DNA of 64,000 nt from contig PLYI01000095.1 of assembly GCA_003151735.1 (NCBI GenBank), forward strand, positions 1 through 64,000, given 5' to 3'. Below are positions 16,364-25,856 of the stretch, one piece after another (within the stretch, counting starts at the first letter, position 1; each line of letters begins with the position of its first letter). Both the position numbers and the translations under genes were made by a program. A model generated the notes under the pieces. That model saw nothing but the letters and a program-made list of their open reading frames with translations, was not told where the DNA came from and ran no database searches. The stretch is from Candidatus Bathyarchaeota archaeon. GTDB lineage: Archaea > Thermoproteota > Bathyarchaeia > Bathyarchaeales > Bathycorpusculaceae.

Positions 16364-17437
16364 GTGATTGAACAATATACAACCACTAACAAATATAACT
16401 TTCCACAACCCATCACCGACACAAACCTCCCACAACGCTTCCTAGAACAAAGCATCCACACCCTCCAACAAGTCCAACATCAACCTTTCCAACTAAACCA
16501 ACAAACTGTACAACAGTTCAACACATCCGAACAAACCCCTCACAACATCCAGCTAAAACCCCAACCAATCACCCTAAAACCAGACCACCAAGAAACAATA
16601 GTTGCCGCCATAGACACCTCAACAATAAAAATCGGCGAAACCACCACAGGAATCCTCGTTGCTGTCCGTGGAGCAACCACATGGAAACAAAACGGCTCCT
16701 ACAAATACACTCGCATAGGACCATTCATTTTTCATATAACTGAAGAAAACAAAAACCAGCTCTACAACACCCTCGAACACGCGTACTTCAGCACAACTTA
16801 CGGCAGCTGCCACCAAGCCGCCCCAAACATCATGCAGATGCCTACGCGCCTTGCCAGCCTCTTGGAGCGTTGGCTACAAACTATGATTGCCAAAACCGTA
16901 AATCACGGCATCCTCCTTTTCGATGGCTCGCTAACTGCAGGTACCCCTGAAACCCCAACCCAACGCCTCAGGGAAATCCTGGGCTATGTAAGAAGAAACC
17001 AAAGCACTGTTTTGGCGTTTTCGAAAGCTACAACTTTGAGAGCTAACGGTTTGCTGATAACGGAGCAGCTGCCAAGCCGTGATCCACCTTACCTGCTGGA
17101 AACTGCCGGTTTGCATTCCAAGCCGCCCATGATGCTGCTGGGCGAAGTTTACGTTGCGCGGCTAAACAAAGCAAACTTGGCGTTTAGATTGGACATTGAC
17201 AGGGAAACTCCTGTTGAGCAGCGGATGGATGCAATTCAAAAACTCTTGGGCAACGATCTTTACACACAAAGCTACCCCGAAACTCTGCGGCTCTCACACA
17301 TCCTTTGTACTTTTACCGCCAACGAAGTGTTGGCTATCAAACACTTCATCACGCGCAAACATGGTATCCAAATCGTCAACCGACCCGACATGCACAAAGT
17401 GCTTTTCGGGTCCTACGGGTTTAAAGGAGAAAATTAA
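16364..17437 (+). CDS. nurA: NurA nuclease
   Basis: The 357-residue product carries the NurA core: the metal-binding Asp in VAAIDTSTIKIGETTTGILV, a second acidic strand HGILLFDGSLTAGTP, the helix STVLAFSKATTLR, and a C-terminal HGIQIVNRPDMHKVLFGSYG. NurA is a 5'-3' nuclease that works inside a ring formed by HerA during DNA end resection. The herA gene follows after 2 bases. The start is GTG at 16364, just behind an inverted repeat. The N-terminus before residue 60 is Gln/Thr-rich and not conserved. Confidence 0.85.
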   Translation: MIEQYTTTNKYNFPQPITDTNLPQRFLEQSIHTLQQVQHQPFQLNQQTVQQFNTSEQTPHNIQLKPQPITLKPDHQETIVAAIDTSTIKIGETTTGILVAVRGATTWKQNGSYKYTRIGPFIFHITEENKNQLYNTLEHAYFSTTYGSCHQAAPNIMQMPTRLASLLERWLQTMIAKTVNHGILLFDGSLTAGTPETPTQRLREILGYVRRNQSTVLAFSKATTLRANGLLITEQLPSRDPPYLLETAGLHSKPPMMLLGEVYVARLNKANLAFRLDIDRETPVEQRMDAIQKLLGNDLYTQSYPETLRLSHILCTFTANEVLAIKHFITRKHGIQIVNRPDMHKVLFGSYGFKGEN

Positions 17438-17439
17438 CC

Positions 17440-18900
17440 ATGAAACTCTACAAAAAAGAAGGCAACATCCTACAAATTATCAGTTTCCCCACCCAGAGCG
17501 CTGAAAAAGGCGACTATTTACTGGTTGAAGACGGAGATGCCGCTAAAGCCTTAATCGCGCAGGTTATTGACGTGCAATTCGCTGCTGTTCCGGGAGTTCT
17601 GGAGGAGCTTTTGCGTACGCTGCCCGACGGAGGCGAACCCTTGCAAGGCGAAGACATCGACCCAATGGAAATTGCACCGTACATCACCTACATCCAAGAT
17701 GCAAGCCTGCTAATCTGCAAGATACGCGCTACTTTGGAAAATGAAATGCTCAGCCCAAGCAGCAGCTGGCTACCTTCACGCTCGCAATCTACAATCAAGA
17801 AACTCTCCATCCCCATGCTTATGAAACTTGCCAAAGTTGACGGTAAACTGCCTATAACTTTGGGCGGAACCAAAGACTCCTCGCTATTGACAATCGATGC
17901 CTCATCCATAGATGGCACATTAAACATTATAACAGGCAAGAAAGGCTGCGGCAAATCCCACCTTTCCAAACTCCTCATGGTAAACCTTGTTGGGTACAAA
18001 GCCACCGTTGTTATCTTCGACTTGAACGGCGAATACAGCAGCCTCGGCCTGACCAACGACGGCAAACGAAACATGTACTACGACAAAATCCACACGCTGG
18101 TACCATCGCAGAACTTCAAGGTGGCGCTTGAACAACTACCCCTGAACACGGTTATGGGAATACTCGTAAACGCCCTGCATCTGCCCGGAACCTCTGCCCG
18201 CGAATTCCGCCGCCTCTGGAAAATGCTCAAGGAACAAGGTAAGCTGAACATGCAGAATTTGGGTGAGGCAATCCGCGACTTAAACTGTAATCAGCACGTG
18301 CGAGATGCGTTGGCTTCGCGGTTTCATTCGTTTGCTAACTCTGGTTTTTTCACTGACTGTGTTGGCGAAGCAACACTTTTGGATGAGAGCATTTTGAAAT
18401 CTAAAGATTGTGGCGGCGCCATCATCGTAAACCTGAAAAACACCAGCAACATTGACCGCCAAATCGTTGTGGAATACGTTTTGGGCAAACTGGTAGATTC
18501 GCTTTCAAACTGGAAACTCAAAGCCGTCTTCCTATTCGCTGAAGAAGCCCACCTTTACCTGCGCGAAACCTACTGGGACGACATCGTGACCCGAATGCGC
18601 CACTACGGCATATTCACCACGTTCATCACAAACCAGCCTGACACCATCCAAGAAACCATCTACCGACAAGCCGATAACATCTTCCTCTTCAACTTCACCA
18701 ACGAACACGACTTAGATGTGGTTTCAAGGGCGTCTCGTGTGGACGCGGAGACGGTGCGTTCCATCGCCCGTGATTTGCCTCCCCATCATTGCCTCACATT
18801 AGGCAAAGTAGTCAGGGATTTCCCCATAGTTGCACGCGTCAGAGCCTTAGACATCAAAACACTGGGAGAAACACGCCTGTTTTTTAGCGATAAGAATTAG
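17440..18900 (+). CDS. herA: HerA bipolar DNA translocase
   Basis: The 486-residue protein has an N-terminal HAS-barrel-like strand set (GDYLLVEDGDAAKALIAQVI) and a RecA/FtsK-type ATPase with Walker A ITGKKGCGKSHLSKLL. Walker B is KAVFLFAEEAHLYL, with the usual Glu-Glu-Ala-His. Sensor residues lie in RMRHYGIFTTFITNQPD, with an arginine in FNFTNEHDLDVVSRASR. HerA hexamers drive NurA along DNA ends with Mre11-Rad50, which are not in this window. The C-terminus overlaps the convergent Nudix gene by 17 bases. Confidence 0.9.
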   Translation: MKLYKKEGNILQIISFPTQSAEKGDYLLVEDGDAAKALIAQVIDVQFAAVPGVLEELLRTLPDGGEPLQGEDIDPMEIAPYITYIQDASLLICKIRATLENEMLSPSSSWLPSRSQSTIKKLSIPMLMKLAKVDGKLPITLGGTKDSSLLTIDASSIDGTLNIITGKKGCGKSHLSKLLMVNLVGYKATVVIFDLNGEYSSLGLTNDGKRNMYYDKIHTLVPSQNFKVALEQLPLNTVMGILVNALHLPGTSAREFRRLWKMLKEQGKLNMQNLGEAIRDLNCNQHVRDALASRFHSFANSGFFTDCVGEATLLDESILKSKDCGGAIIVNLKNTSNIDRQIVVEYVLGKLVDSLSNWKLKAVFLFAEEAHLYLRETYWDDIVTRMRHYGIFTTFITNQPDTIQETIYRQADNIFLFNFTNEHDLDVVSRASRVDAETVRSIARDLPPHHCLTLGKVVRDFPIVARVRALDIKTLGETRLFFSDKN

Positions 18901-19330
18901 ATTTCTCTAATTTTTCCCTGTTCTGCCCAAAGAAAACCCGAAAAGACGCAGTCAAATTGTAATTTTCTACCTCACCAAACGGTACCAACCGTAACTCTGC
19001 GGCATCGCTTGCAGCTTGAATTTCGCCAGCTTTAACATGGACAAGGTAGTCGATGATGATGTAATGGTATTTTATTTTGCCTTGCTCATCCAAATCAACG
19101 TTGTCCACCACATCAATTAGGCATGGGTTGTCGACGTCAAGGCAGGTTTCTTCTTTGGTTTCGCGGATAACTGCTGCGTCGAGGCTTTCGCCGAGTTCAA
19201 CTAAGCCACCGGGGATGGTCCATTTGCCTTTGCTGGGTTCGTTACCTCGTTTTATCAGCGCTATTTTGCCGTCTTGGATTATGACTGCTCCAATGCCTAC
19301 GACTGGTTGGTCAGGGTATAAGCGTTTCAC
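18884..19330 (-). CDS. Nudix hydrolase (ADP-ribose pyrophosphatase or MutT type)
   Basis: A full Nudix box is present, GGLVELGESLDAAVIRETKE followed by ETCLDV, within 148 residues. The lead-in ALIKRGNEPSKGKWTIPGG is typical of enzymes acting on nucleoside diphosphates linked to other groups. The last codons overlap the 3' end of herA on the other strand. It could clear damaged nucleotides or hydrolyse ADP-ribose, and the sequence does not decide. It is different from the broken Nudix gene at 2.2 kb. Confidence 0.9.
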   Translation of the reverse strand: MKRLYPDQPVVGIGAVIIQDGKIALIKRGNEPSKGKWTIPGGLVELGESLDAAVIRETKEETCLDVDNPCLIDVVDNVDLDEQGKIKYHYIIIDYLVHVKAGEIQAASDAAELRLVPFGEVENYNLTASFRVFFGQNREKLEKSNSYR

Positions 19331-19426
19331 TCAGAAACCTCAGCATGATATATTATTTGTATCTTAAAACTGCTATGGGTTTGAGTTTAAAAAATAAAAG
19401 AAAAATGGTTGGATTAGACTGCCTTA

Positions 19427-20770
19427 CTACTCGTATCGTAGAGCTTCTACTGGTTTCAACTTGGATGCGCGCCATGCGGGATAGAGTGCGAAGATTACGC
19501 TTACGCCGACACCGAACGCTAAAGCACCCGCTAAAACTTCAGGCGTTAGCAGGGGTGTTATGGTGAATCCGCCACCATTGCCGAACACTCCTGAACCCAA
19601 AACTCTTGCGGTAATGTTCGCTAATATCCAGCCCAGCACGATGCCTATGATTGCGCCCATCAAGCCAATTATCACTGATTCGCCTAGGAATATTGTTAGT
19701 ACGGTTCTGCTTTTCATGCCTAACGCTTTGAGGATGCCGATTTCACGTGTGCGCTCGATCAGCGATACTATCATGATGTTCATTATTCCAATGCCTGCGA
19801 CTAATAATGAAATTGCTGCAATGCCTCCGAGGAACAATTGCAGTATGCTAAAGATGCTTGTGAGCAAACTCAAAACTGCAGTTGCAGATATGACGGATAC
19901 TTGGTTGCTGAAGTGGTCGGTTATGAGTTTGGAAACGTTTGTGATGGTTGCATTATCGCTGCTCTTGAGTTGGACAAGTATCATGTCAGCTTGGTTAGTT
20001 CCAAAGAAGCTCTCTGCTTTATCGAGTGGTATGTATACGCCCGTGTCTGAGGGTCCGCCGATGCCGAAACCACCGATTTTGCCTAGTACAGATGCAACGT
20101 TAGCGGAATAAGTTTCGTTTACTGGTGGAAGAACTGTAGCGTTAGTCCAGACGATATTGATACTATCGCCTACACCAAAGAATATGGTTCCATTCTGTCC
20201 TGGCTGGTTAACACGTGTGCCAACAACTGCGTCGGTATCAGCTGGACTTGTAGGTATGGTTCCGCTTGCTGCAACAAAAGTGGTGCCGTAGAGTTGAGCG
20301 TATTGATTGAAATCGACGCCGTAAATAGTAACCGTGCGGTTCAAGTTGCCTGTTTGAATGTATCCTGTGCGGCTTATTATAGCAATTGAGGACTGTATGT
20401 CTGGCGATAATGCGTCTATTTCACTGGTATAGTTGACGTATAGATTAAAGCCTGAGTTGCTGGCTCCTCCTCCGCCGCCAAATCCTCCGCCTGGGCCTCC
20501 ACCACCTGCACCTGCTCCCGCGCCGGCACCTGCGCCTCCGCCCGCTGCGCCACCTAAAGCTCCGCCGCTGCCTGGAGTTACAATTAAGGTGTTGGCTGAT
20601 AACCCTTGGTTGAGTTGGTGGGTTAAGGTTGCTTGTAAGCCCTGCGTGATGGAGAGCAATGCCACTATTGCAGCGATTCCTATGATAACGCCAAGGGTAG
20701 TTAATGCTGCACGGAGTTTGCGGAGTTTAATTGCGCTAAATGAGTAACCGAAAATATCTATTGTCTTCAT
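19427..20770 (-). CDS. MacB/FtsX-type ABC permease with a Gly/Ala-rich extracellular insert
   Basis: The 447-residue protein has the MacB plan: TM1 (LRAALTTLGVIIGIAAIVAL), a large extracellular domain, and three C-terminal transmembrane segments with the conserved loop LIERTREIGILKALGMKSR. After about residue 68 there is a run of almost pure Gly and Ala (about 40 residues with a few Pro, Ser and Phe), which is unusual for the family. The gene end overlaps nothing. Its ATG overlaps the ATPase stop by 4 bases. It probably exports peptides or acts as a mechanotransmission system. Confidence 0.9.
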   Translation of the reverse strand: MKTIDIFGYSFSAIKLRKLRAALTTLGVIIGIAAIVALLSITQGLQATLTHQLNQGLSANTLIVTPGSGGALGGAAGGGAGAGAGAGAGGGGPGGGFGGGGGASNSGFNLYVNYTSEIDALSPDIQSSIAIISRTGYIQTGNLNRTVTIYGVDFNQYAQLYGTTFVAASGTIPTSPADTDAVVGTRVNQPGQNGTIFFGVGDSINIVWTNATVLPPVNETYSANVASVLGKIGGFGIGGPSDTGVYIPLDKAESFFGTNQADMILVQLKSSDNATITNVSKLITDHFSNQVSVISATAVLSLLTSIFSILQLFLGGIAAISLLVAGIGIMNIMIVSLIERTREIGILKALGMKSRTVLTIFLGESVIIGLMGAIIGIVLGWILANITARVLGSGVFGNGGGFTITPLLTPEVLAGALAFGVGVSVIFALYPAWRASKLKPVEALRYE

Positions 20771-21465
20771 TGCTGGTTCACCACTTCAGATGTTATTTCA
20801 CCATCAAACATCTGCACGGTTCTTCTTGCTTCCCGAGCTAGATGCTGGTCATGAGTGACCATGATGATACTGACGTTGTTTTCAACGTTGAGCTTCTTGA
20901 TTAAAGTTAAAACTTCATTTGCCGTTTTGGAATCCACGTTCCCCGTCGGTTCATCCAGCAATAGGAACTTGGGGTTGTTTGCCAAAGCACGTGCGATGGC
21001 GACGCGTTGCTGTTGTCCACCGCTTAGTTCAGCGGGTTTATGGTTGACTCTGTCTTTGAGTCCGACTGTTTCCAAAAGTTCTATTGCATGTTTCTTTCTC
21101 TCTGCTTTGCCCATGTTAGCTATTGCCATGGATAATTCAACGTTGTCTTTAGCTGTTAACCTGGGGATTAGGTTAAAAAACTGGAAAACAAAACCGATTT
21201 TAAGCCTTAACTCTGCAAGTTGATTATCAGTTAACTTGGAGATGTCTACGCCGTCGATGAGCAGCGTGCCTGAAGTTGGCTTGTCTAACGCGCCAATCAG
21301 GTTGAGCATTGTTGATTTGCCGCTTCCCGACGGGCCGAGTATAGCTAAGAAGTCTCCGGTTTCAACTTTGAGGTTTACTCCTCGCAGTGCTTCAACTGGA
21401 ACTTTTCCAAGCATGTAAGTTTTTGTTACGTTGGTTGCTTCAACGACTGGAATTGTTTTTGACAT
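20767..21465 (-). CDS. MacB/LolD-type ABC ATPase
   Basis: The 232-residue ATPase has Walker [11 protein letters not shown]-loop [16 protein letters not shown], signature LSGGQQQR, Walker [14 protein letters not shown] and H-loop VTHDQHLA. This exact set belongs to the MacB/LolD/FtsE branch. It forms one operon with the 19427-20770 permease (ATGA overlap). The start ATG lies behind a weak purine stretch. It is cytoplasmic and membrane associated. Confidence 0.95.
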   Translation of the reverse strand: MSKTIPVVEATNVTKTYMLGKVPVEALRGVNLKVETGDFLAILGPSGSGKSTMLNLIGALDKPTSGTLLIDGVDISKLTDNQLAELRLKIGFVFQFFNLIPRLTAKDNVELSMAIANMGKAERKKHAIELLETVGLKDRVNHKPAELSGGQQQRVAIARALANNPKFLLLDEPTGNVDSKTANEVLTLIKKLNVENNVSIIMVTHDQHLAREARRTVQMFDGEITSEVVNQQ

Positions 21466-21567
21466 TTTTTTTCGCTTCTTTGTTAAATATTTTGTTTTAA
21501 CATGGAAATGGCACTTTCTTATAAAGTATAGCTAAATTATAAAAAGACAAGAAGGGAAACTTAGCCC

Positions 21568-22410
21568 TTACTTGTTTAGGTATCTCCAAGAGAGCACCAC
21601 ACATATAGCTGTTACAACGATTGCAAAGATGCCGACGACCGCAAAGTCAAGGGGCAGAGGACCGAATCCGTCGCTGAATACCATTAGTCTTCGCACTGCA
21701 TCGATTGTGTAGGATATGGGGTTGACGTTTGCGATTGTTTGTAGCCAACGGGGCATTTGGGCAATGGGGAAGTAGGCGCTGCTTGCAAACATTAGTGGTA
21801 GCGTTATAAGTTGGAAGATTGCTTAAGGCATCTCCATTCTTGTTGCTCGCAGTGTTAAGGCAGTGAAGAACGATGATAAGCCAACGCTTATGAGGAATAC
21901 TATGACGAATACTCCAAAGAGGCTCCAGACTGTAAAGTTGCTCCCTGTGGTGATTCCTAAGGCAAATGCTACGACCATAACGATGACTGCTTGGAAGAGG
22001 GCTCGAACGCTTGCAGCGAACACTTTGGAGAGGATTATAGCTGACCGTGATACTGGCGTGCTTAACACTTTGTTCATGAATCCTAAGCGTTTATCCCAAA
22101 CCACCGACATACCCACGAATGCTGTCGTGAAAACTACAGTGAAAGCGACCATGCTCATGGACATAAACGAGAAATAATCTGGCGTTCCAAACGTGTGCAT
22201 CATAACTAACCTGGGATCTACGCCTGGAATGCCTGTCACGATGTTGCTTATGTTCATTGCTTTTCCAAGCAAAGCTAACCATAGAATCGGCTGGAGAATT
22301 CCCATGGCCAAAACGAAGGGTTGCTGATACCATTTTTTAAGTTCTCGATTAGTTAATGCCCAGAGTCCATGGAGTCTGCTTGTTGAATATTGTACTTCTT
22401 GATTGCTCAT
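21568..22410 (-). pseudogene. ABC-2 permease gene with one in-frame TAA
   Basis: The sequence encodes a complete DrrB-like permease of 280 residues. It runs from SNQEVQYSTSRLHGLWALTN through the coupling loop KRLGFMNKVLSTPVSRS to LSWRYLNK. A TAA at 21823-21825 breaks it after RATRMEMP, and the frame then resumes as AIFQLITLPLMFASSAYF. A Gln codon (CAA) changed by one base would explain it. The ATPase partner also carries a TAA. Either the operon is decaying or the readings are wrong. No other frame break is visible. Confidence 0.75.
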
Positions 22411-23423
22411 CTGTGTGACCTCGCCATGGCCATTCTTTGCGCTATTACGCCTTCACGTGATTCTTCCGCATCACGCATAGATTTTCCAGTGTACTGCAGG
22501 TAAACTTCGTTTAAGGTTGGTTTTGTCAGGGAAAGCTTTGTCACGATGTGGTTGTTGTTTCGAAGTGCTTCAATGATTAGTGGCGCAGCTAATTCTCCGT
22601 TAGCAGCTTTTATCAGATAAGATCCATTTTCTTTTTTGACTTCTTTGACGTATTCGATTTTGCTAATTAAATCGGTGATGTCTTCGTTTTTTTGGATGCT
22701 TAATGTGATGATGTCACCGCCTAAGCTGTCTTTTAGGTCAGTGGGGCTTCCTATAATAACGATTTTTCCATGGTCAATTATTGCGATTCGGTCGCAGAGT
22801 GCGTCAGCTTCTTCAAGGTAATGGGTTGTCAAAAACAGTGTCATGCCGAATTCTTTTTTGAGCATCTTAACATAGTTCCATGTTACCGCACGTGTTTGAA
22901 CATCTAAACCCAGGGTTGGCTCATCTAAGAAGAGCACTTTTGGGCGGTTGATTAAGCCGCATGCCAACTCAAGCCTGCGACGCATGCCACCTGAAAAAGT
23001 TTGGACGCGTTTATCTTTGAACGCTGTTAACTCAACCAAATTCAAAAGGTCTGCTGCTCGTTTCTTTGAAACTGCACGTGGAATGCCATAGAGGTCGGCA
23101 CATAAGAGGATGTTTTCGATGCCCGTTAAGTCTTCATCAGCAGTGTATTCTTGGGGAACAACGCCGATTGAGCCTCGCACATCCATGCTTTAGTTCGTAA
23201 TGTCGCCGCCGAGTATCGTTGCTTTTCCTTCGGTGGGTCTTGTGATTGTTATGAGCATTTTGATGGTGGTGGTTTTTCCTGCGCCGTTTGGGCCGAGAAA
23301 ACCAAAGATTTCTCCGCGTTTTACGCTGAAGTTTATGTGGTCAACGGCTACTAGGCTGTGGTTGAATTGTTTGGTTAAGCCTTCAACCTTTATTATATCT
23401 TCGTTATCACTCATGTTTTTCAC
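22407..23423 (-). pseudogene. ABC ATPase gene (DrrA type) with one in-frame TAA
   Basis: The 339-codon frame has Walker [11 protein letters not shown]-loop GVVPQEYTADEDLTG, signature FSGGMRRR, Walker B KVLFLDEPTLGLD, H-loop TTHYLEEADAL and the DUF4162-like tail (DIITLSIQKNEDITDL). It is broken only by TAA at 23190-23192, between ILGGDITN and SMDVRGSIG, that is, between Walker A and the Q-loop. The stop makes a short N-terminal fragment and a fragment without Walker A. It overlaps the permease (ATGA) and the padR gene, which form one operon. Confidence 0.8.
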
Positions 23424-24021
23424 CTTTTAGTTTACTGTTCATTTCCTCAAGCTTCACTGAAGCTTCATCCAGAATTTTTAGGGCTTGATCTAAATCTTTT
23501 TCAGAATATTTTTCTCTCAAAGTTTTACCCAGCTTTATCGTTGAAACTAACAATCTTCGCATAGAAGCACGAATCTGGTTTGTTTTTTCTTGTGGTATGC
23601 TGCTGAAGAATCTGTCAAAGAAGGGGTTTGTCATAAAGCCTGCGTCTGCCCGGAACTTTTCCCGGATTTTTGTCTGTTCTTCAAGCAGGTCTTTGCCACT
23701 TTGGGTTAACTCATAGCGTTTGAACCCGTCTTCTGTAGGCAGTTCTTTTACGTATGCGTTGTCTTGGAGCCAGGCGAGGAGTGGGTAGATTGAGCCTGGA
23801 CTTGGTTTCCAGTTGCCGCCTGTGTGTTTGTGGATTTCATCCATCAGTTCGGAGCCTGACATTGCTTTTTGGTTTAGGGCTTCTAGGACGTGGTAGCGTA
23901 GGAATCCTTTTGGGACCATGGCGTTGTGGCGTAGCCAGTTTCGTTTGTGGAACGTCATGTGTTTTTTTTCGCGCATCTGATGTTTTAATTGTTTTGATTC
24001 ATCTTTTTCTTCATCATTCAA
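23407..24021 (-). CDS. PadR family transcription regulator
   Basis: The 204-residue protein starts at TTG 24021 and has the PadR winged helix: [20 protein letters not shown], the [16 protein letters not shown] motif, the wing [19 protein letters not shown], and a coiled-coil C-terminal helix for dimer formation. PadR proteins with a downstream DrrAB-type ABC pair normally repress that exporter and release it on binding a hydrophobic drug. The 3' end overlaps the ATPase gene by 17 bases. A later ATG (codon 16 or 22) is possible. A candidate operator sits directly upstream. Confidence 0.92.
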   Translation of the reverse strand: MNDEEKDESKQLKHQMREKKHMTFHKRNWLRHNAMVPKGFLRYHVLEALNQKAMSGSELMDEIHKHTGGNWKPSPGSIYPLLAWLQDNAYVKELPTEDGFKRYELTQSGKDLLEEQTKIREKFRADAGFMTNPFFDRFFSSIPQEKTNQIRASMRRLLVSTIKLGKTLREKYSEKDLDQALKILDEASVKLEEMNSKLKGEKHE

Positions 24022-24022
24022 T

Positions 24023-24080
24023 CAATATCACTATCGATATCGTTATTGACTCATTCACGATATGACTAGCGACATTTAAA
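24023..24080 (-). promoter_or_regulatory. padR promoter: TATA box and imperfect palindrome
   Basis: Read on the minus strand, TTTAAA at about 24075-24080 is a good TATA box. The 26-base stretch 24023-24048 (ends CAATA and TATTG, centre ATCGATA) is palindromic at 20 of 26 positions and lies where transcription should start, a few bases before the TTG of padR. This placement fits self-repression by the PadR protein. Confidence 0.5.
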
Positions 24081-24160
24081 TTTGTCTCCAAATCTCACCA
24101 AAACCACCCAATAACTACAATCATAGAGCCAAAAACAAGGGAAAAAGACAAAAATCTCAG

Positions 24161-24835
24161 CTAGCTAATCACGGTGCCAACATTCTCGCCTTCAATAGCC
24201 GCCAAAATGTTCTCAGGCTTAAACCCGTTTACGACCACCAGCTTGAGCCGTTTGCGTTTAAAAACTTTGATGGCTTCAGGATCAATAATCTGATGAATCC
24301 CCGCTTTGTGCTCGTTATGCTCGAAGACTTTGGCTAAATCCTCAACCGACAAACGGTCAAGCTTTACTGCATCAGGGCTTTTACGCGGATCTTTATCATA
24401 AACGCCATCTTGGTCAGTGCCCTTAACCAGCAACTCCGCGTTTAAACGTTCAGCCACCAACGCCGCAACAGCGTCCGTGGTGATTCCAGGCTTCAAACCA
24501 CCCATCACAACAACCTTGCCCTCGCCAAGACACTCTGCCGCATCATCAAGCGTTAGGGCGACTTTGCTGCAAGCCGCATCGCCGAGTTTCTTAAGAAATA
24601 ACTGCGCAAACAGGCGCGAACAGGAAATGGCAATCTCATCCTGCGCCACCATATCCAAACCCAAGTTTTTAGCAATCCCAATAAACTCCCTAGCCAAAGC
24701 ACCGCCGCCTACAACAACGGCGACTTCGTGGCCTTGATTTTTCACAGTTTTTATTATGTTAGCGTATTTGCTTATCAGCTCGGTGTTGATTGGTGACGCG
24801 ACAACTGAGCCGCCTATTCGCACAACGATGCGCAT
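24161..24835 (-). CDS. pyrH: uridylate kinase, archaeal type
   Basis: The 224-residue amino-acid-kinase-fold protein has MRIVVRIGGSVVASPINTEL, the glycine loop VAVVVGGGALAREFIGIAKN, the UMP-site segment VVVMGGLKPGITTDAVAALV, and GTDQDGVYDKDPRKSPDAVK. It converts UMP to UDP with ATP in pyrimidine nucleotide synthesis. The CTP synthase gene at 29.8 kb acts two steps later in the same pathway, but the two are not in one operon. The length matches archaeal enzymes (about 225). Confidence 0.95.
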   Translation of the reverse strand: MRIVVRIGGSVVASPINTELISKYANIIKTVKNQGHEVAVVVGGGALAREFIGIAKNLGLDMVAQDEIAISCSRLFAQLFLKKLGDAACSKVALTLDDAAECLGEGKVVVMGGLKPGITTDAVAALVAERLNAELLVKGTDQDGVYDKDPRKSPDAVKLDRLSVEDLAKVFEHNEHKAGIHQIIDPEAIKVFKRKRLKLVVVNGFKPENILAAIEGENVGTVIS

Positions 24836-24932
24836 GATTAGTCTCCTTTGTTGGCTTACAATGCGCTTTGGAGTTAAAAATCTTTAATATCCAACAACTG
24901 CAGTAAACAAAGCAATTAAGAGAAGATGCAAT

Positions 24933-25856
24933 ATGGCTTTCACCGAGAACTTCCAACTTAAAGCTTTGGCGCCATTCTCCTTCGATTTGTGTACTCAAAT
25001 CTTCTCTAGTGGCGACCCAGAAATTCGTGCCTACGCAAACGGCGTGTTCTATCAGGTGCTGAAAATCAATGGCAACCTTGTCTTGGTTAATTTATCTTCG
25101 GCGGGAACCATACAGGAACCAAAAATAAAAGTTCAGCTAAAATCAAACCACCCAATAACAGTGGAGGATAAGCGGAAAGCAGAGGAAACAGTCGTTTTCA
25201 TCTTCAACTTGGACTTTGACCTCTGCTCATTTTACAAAGACGTTGAAAACGAACCAGTAATGCATAAGATAGCCCAGCAACTCTACGGATTAAAGAACCC
25301 AACCACGCCAACGGTTTTTGAATCGTTGGTGGATTCGATTGTGGAGCAGCAAATCAGCATCAAAGTAGCTCATACCATAGAGCAACGATTAACGAAGAAA
25401 TTCGGAGAACCCCTCATCATAGACGACAACACCTACTATGCTTACCCAACACCCAAAAACATCGCAGACGCCAGCATAAGCAAAATCCAGCAGGTCGGGC
25501 TAAGCCTGCGCAAAGCCGAGTACATCCAAAACGCAGCTAAACTCATTGCGGCAGGCAAATTGGATCTTGAAAAACTAAAAAGCAACCCAAACCCTGATGA
25601 AATCATCGCTGAACTAGATGAAATCCGTGGAATTGGGGTTTGGACTGCTAAGCTTACGATGCTGAGGGGAATGCAGAAGTTAGATGCTTTGCCAGCTGAT
25701 GATTTAGGCATAAGGCGCGTGATTTCAAGGTACTATTGCGGTGGAAAGTCAATCGGGACTGATGAGGCACGGGAAATCGCTAAGTCGTGGGGCAGATGGG
25801 AGGGTTTAGCGGCTTACTACCTGATAATCGCTGAGGTCAAAGGCATCACAATTTAG
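24933..25856 (+). CDS. AlkA-like DNA glycosylase (HhH-GPD superfamily)
   Basis: The 307-residue protein has an N-terminal beta domain and a C-terminal helical domain. The helix-hairpin-helix reads LDEIRGIGVWTAKLTMLRGM, and the catalytic Asp lies in LDALPADDLGIRRVISRY. FESLVDSIVEQQISIKVAHT is the usual AlkA entry helix. It removes alkylated purines such as 3-methyladenine, or perhaps 8-oxoguanine, from DNA. The first base pairs of the convergent permease gene overlap its stop. Confidence 0.92.
   Translation: MAFTENFQLKALAPFSFDLCTQIFSSGDPEIRAYANGVFYQVLKINGNLVLVNLSSAGTIQEPKIKVQLKSNHPITVEDKRKAEETVVFIFNLDFDLCSFYKDVENEPVMHKIAQQLYGLKNPTTPTVFESLVDSIVEQQISIKVAHTIEQRLTKKFGEPLIIDDNTYYAYPTPKNIADASISKIQQVGLSLRKAEYIQNAAKLIAAGKLDLEKLKSNPNPDEIIAELDEIRGIGVWTAKLTMLRGMQKLDALPADDLGIRRVISRYYCGGKSIGTDEAREIAKSWGRWEGLAAYYLIIAEVKGITI

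Noticed and set aside
20433-20747. Pro/Ala-rich plus-strand frame
   Set aside because: It is only the antisense of the Gly/Ala run in the MacB-type permease.
21823-23192. genetic-code change with TAA read as an amino acid
   Set aside because: TAA ends most genes in the window normally, so general reassignment is not possible; local decay is simpler.
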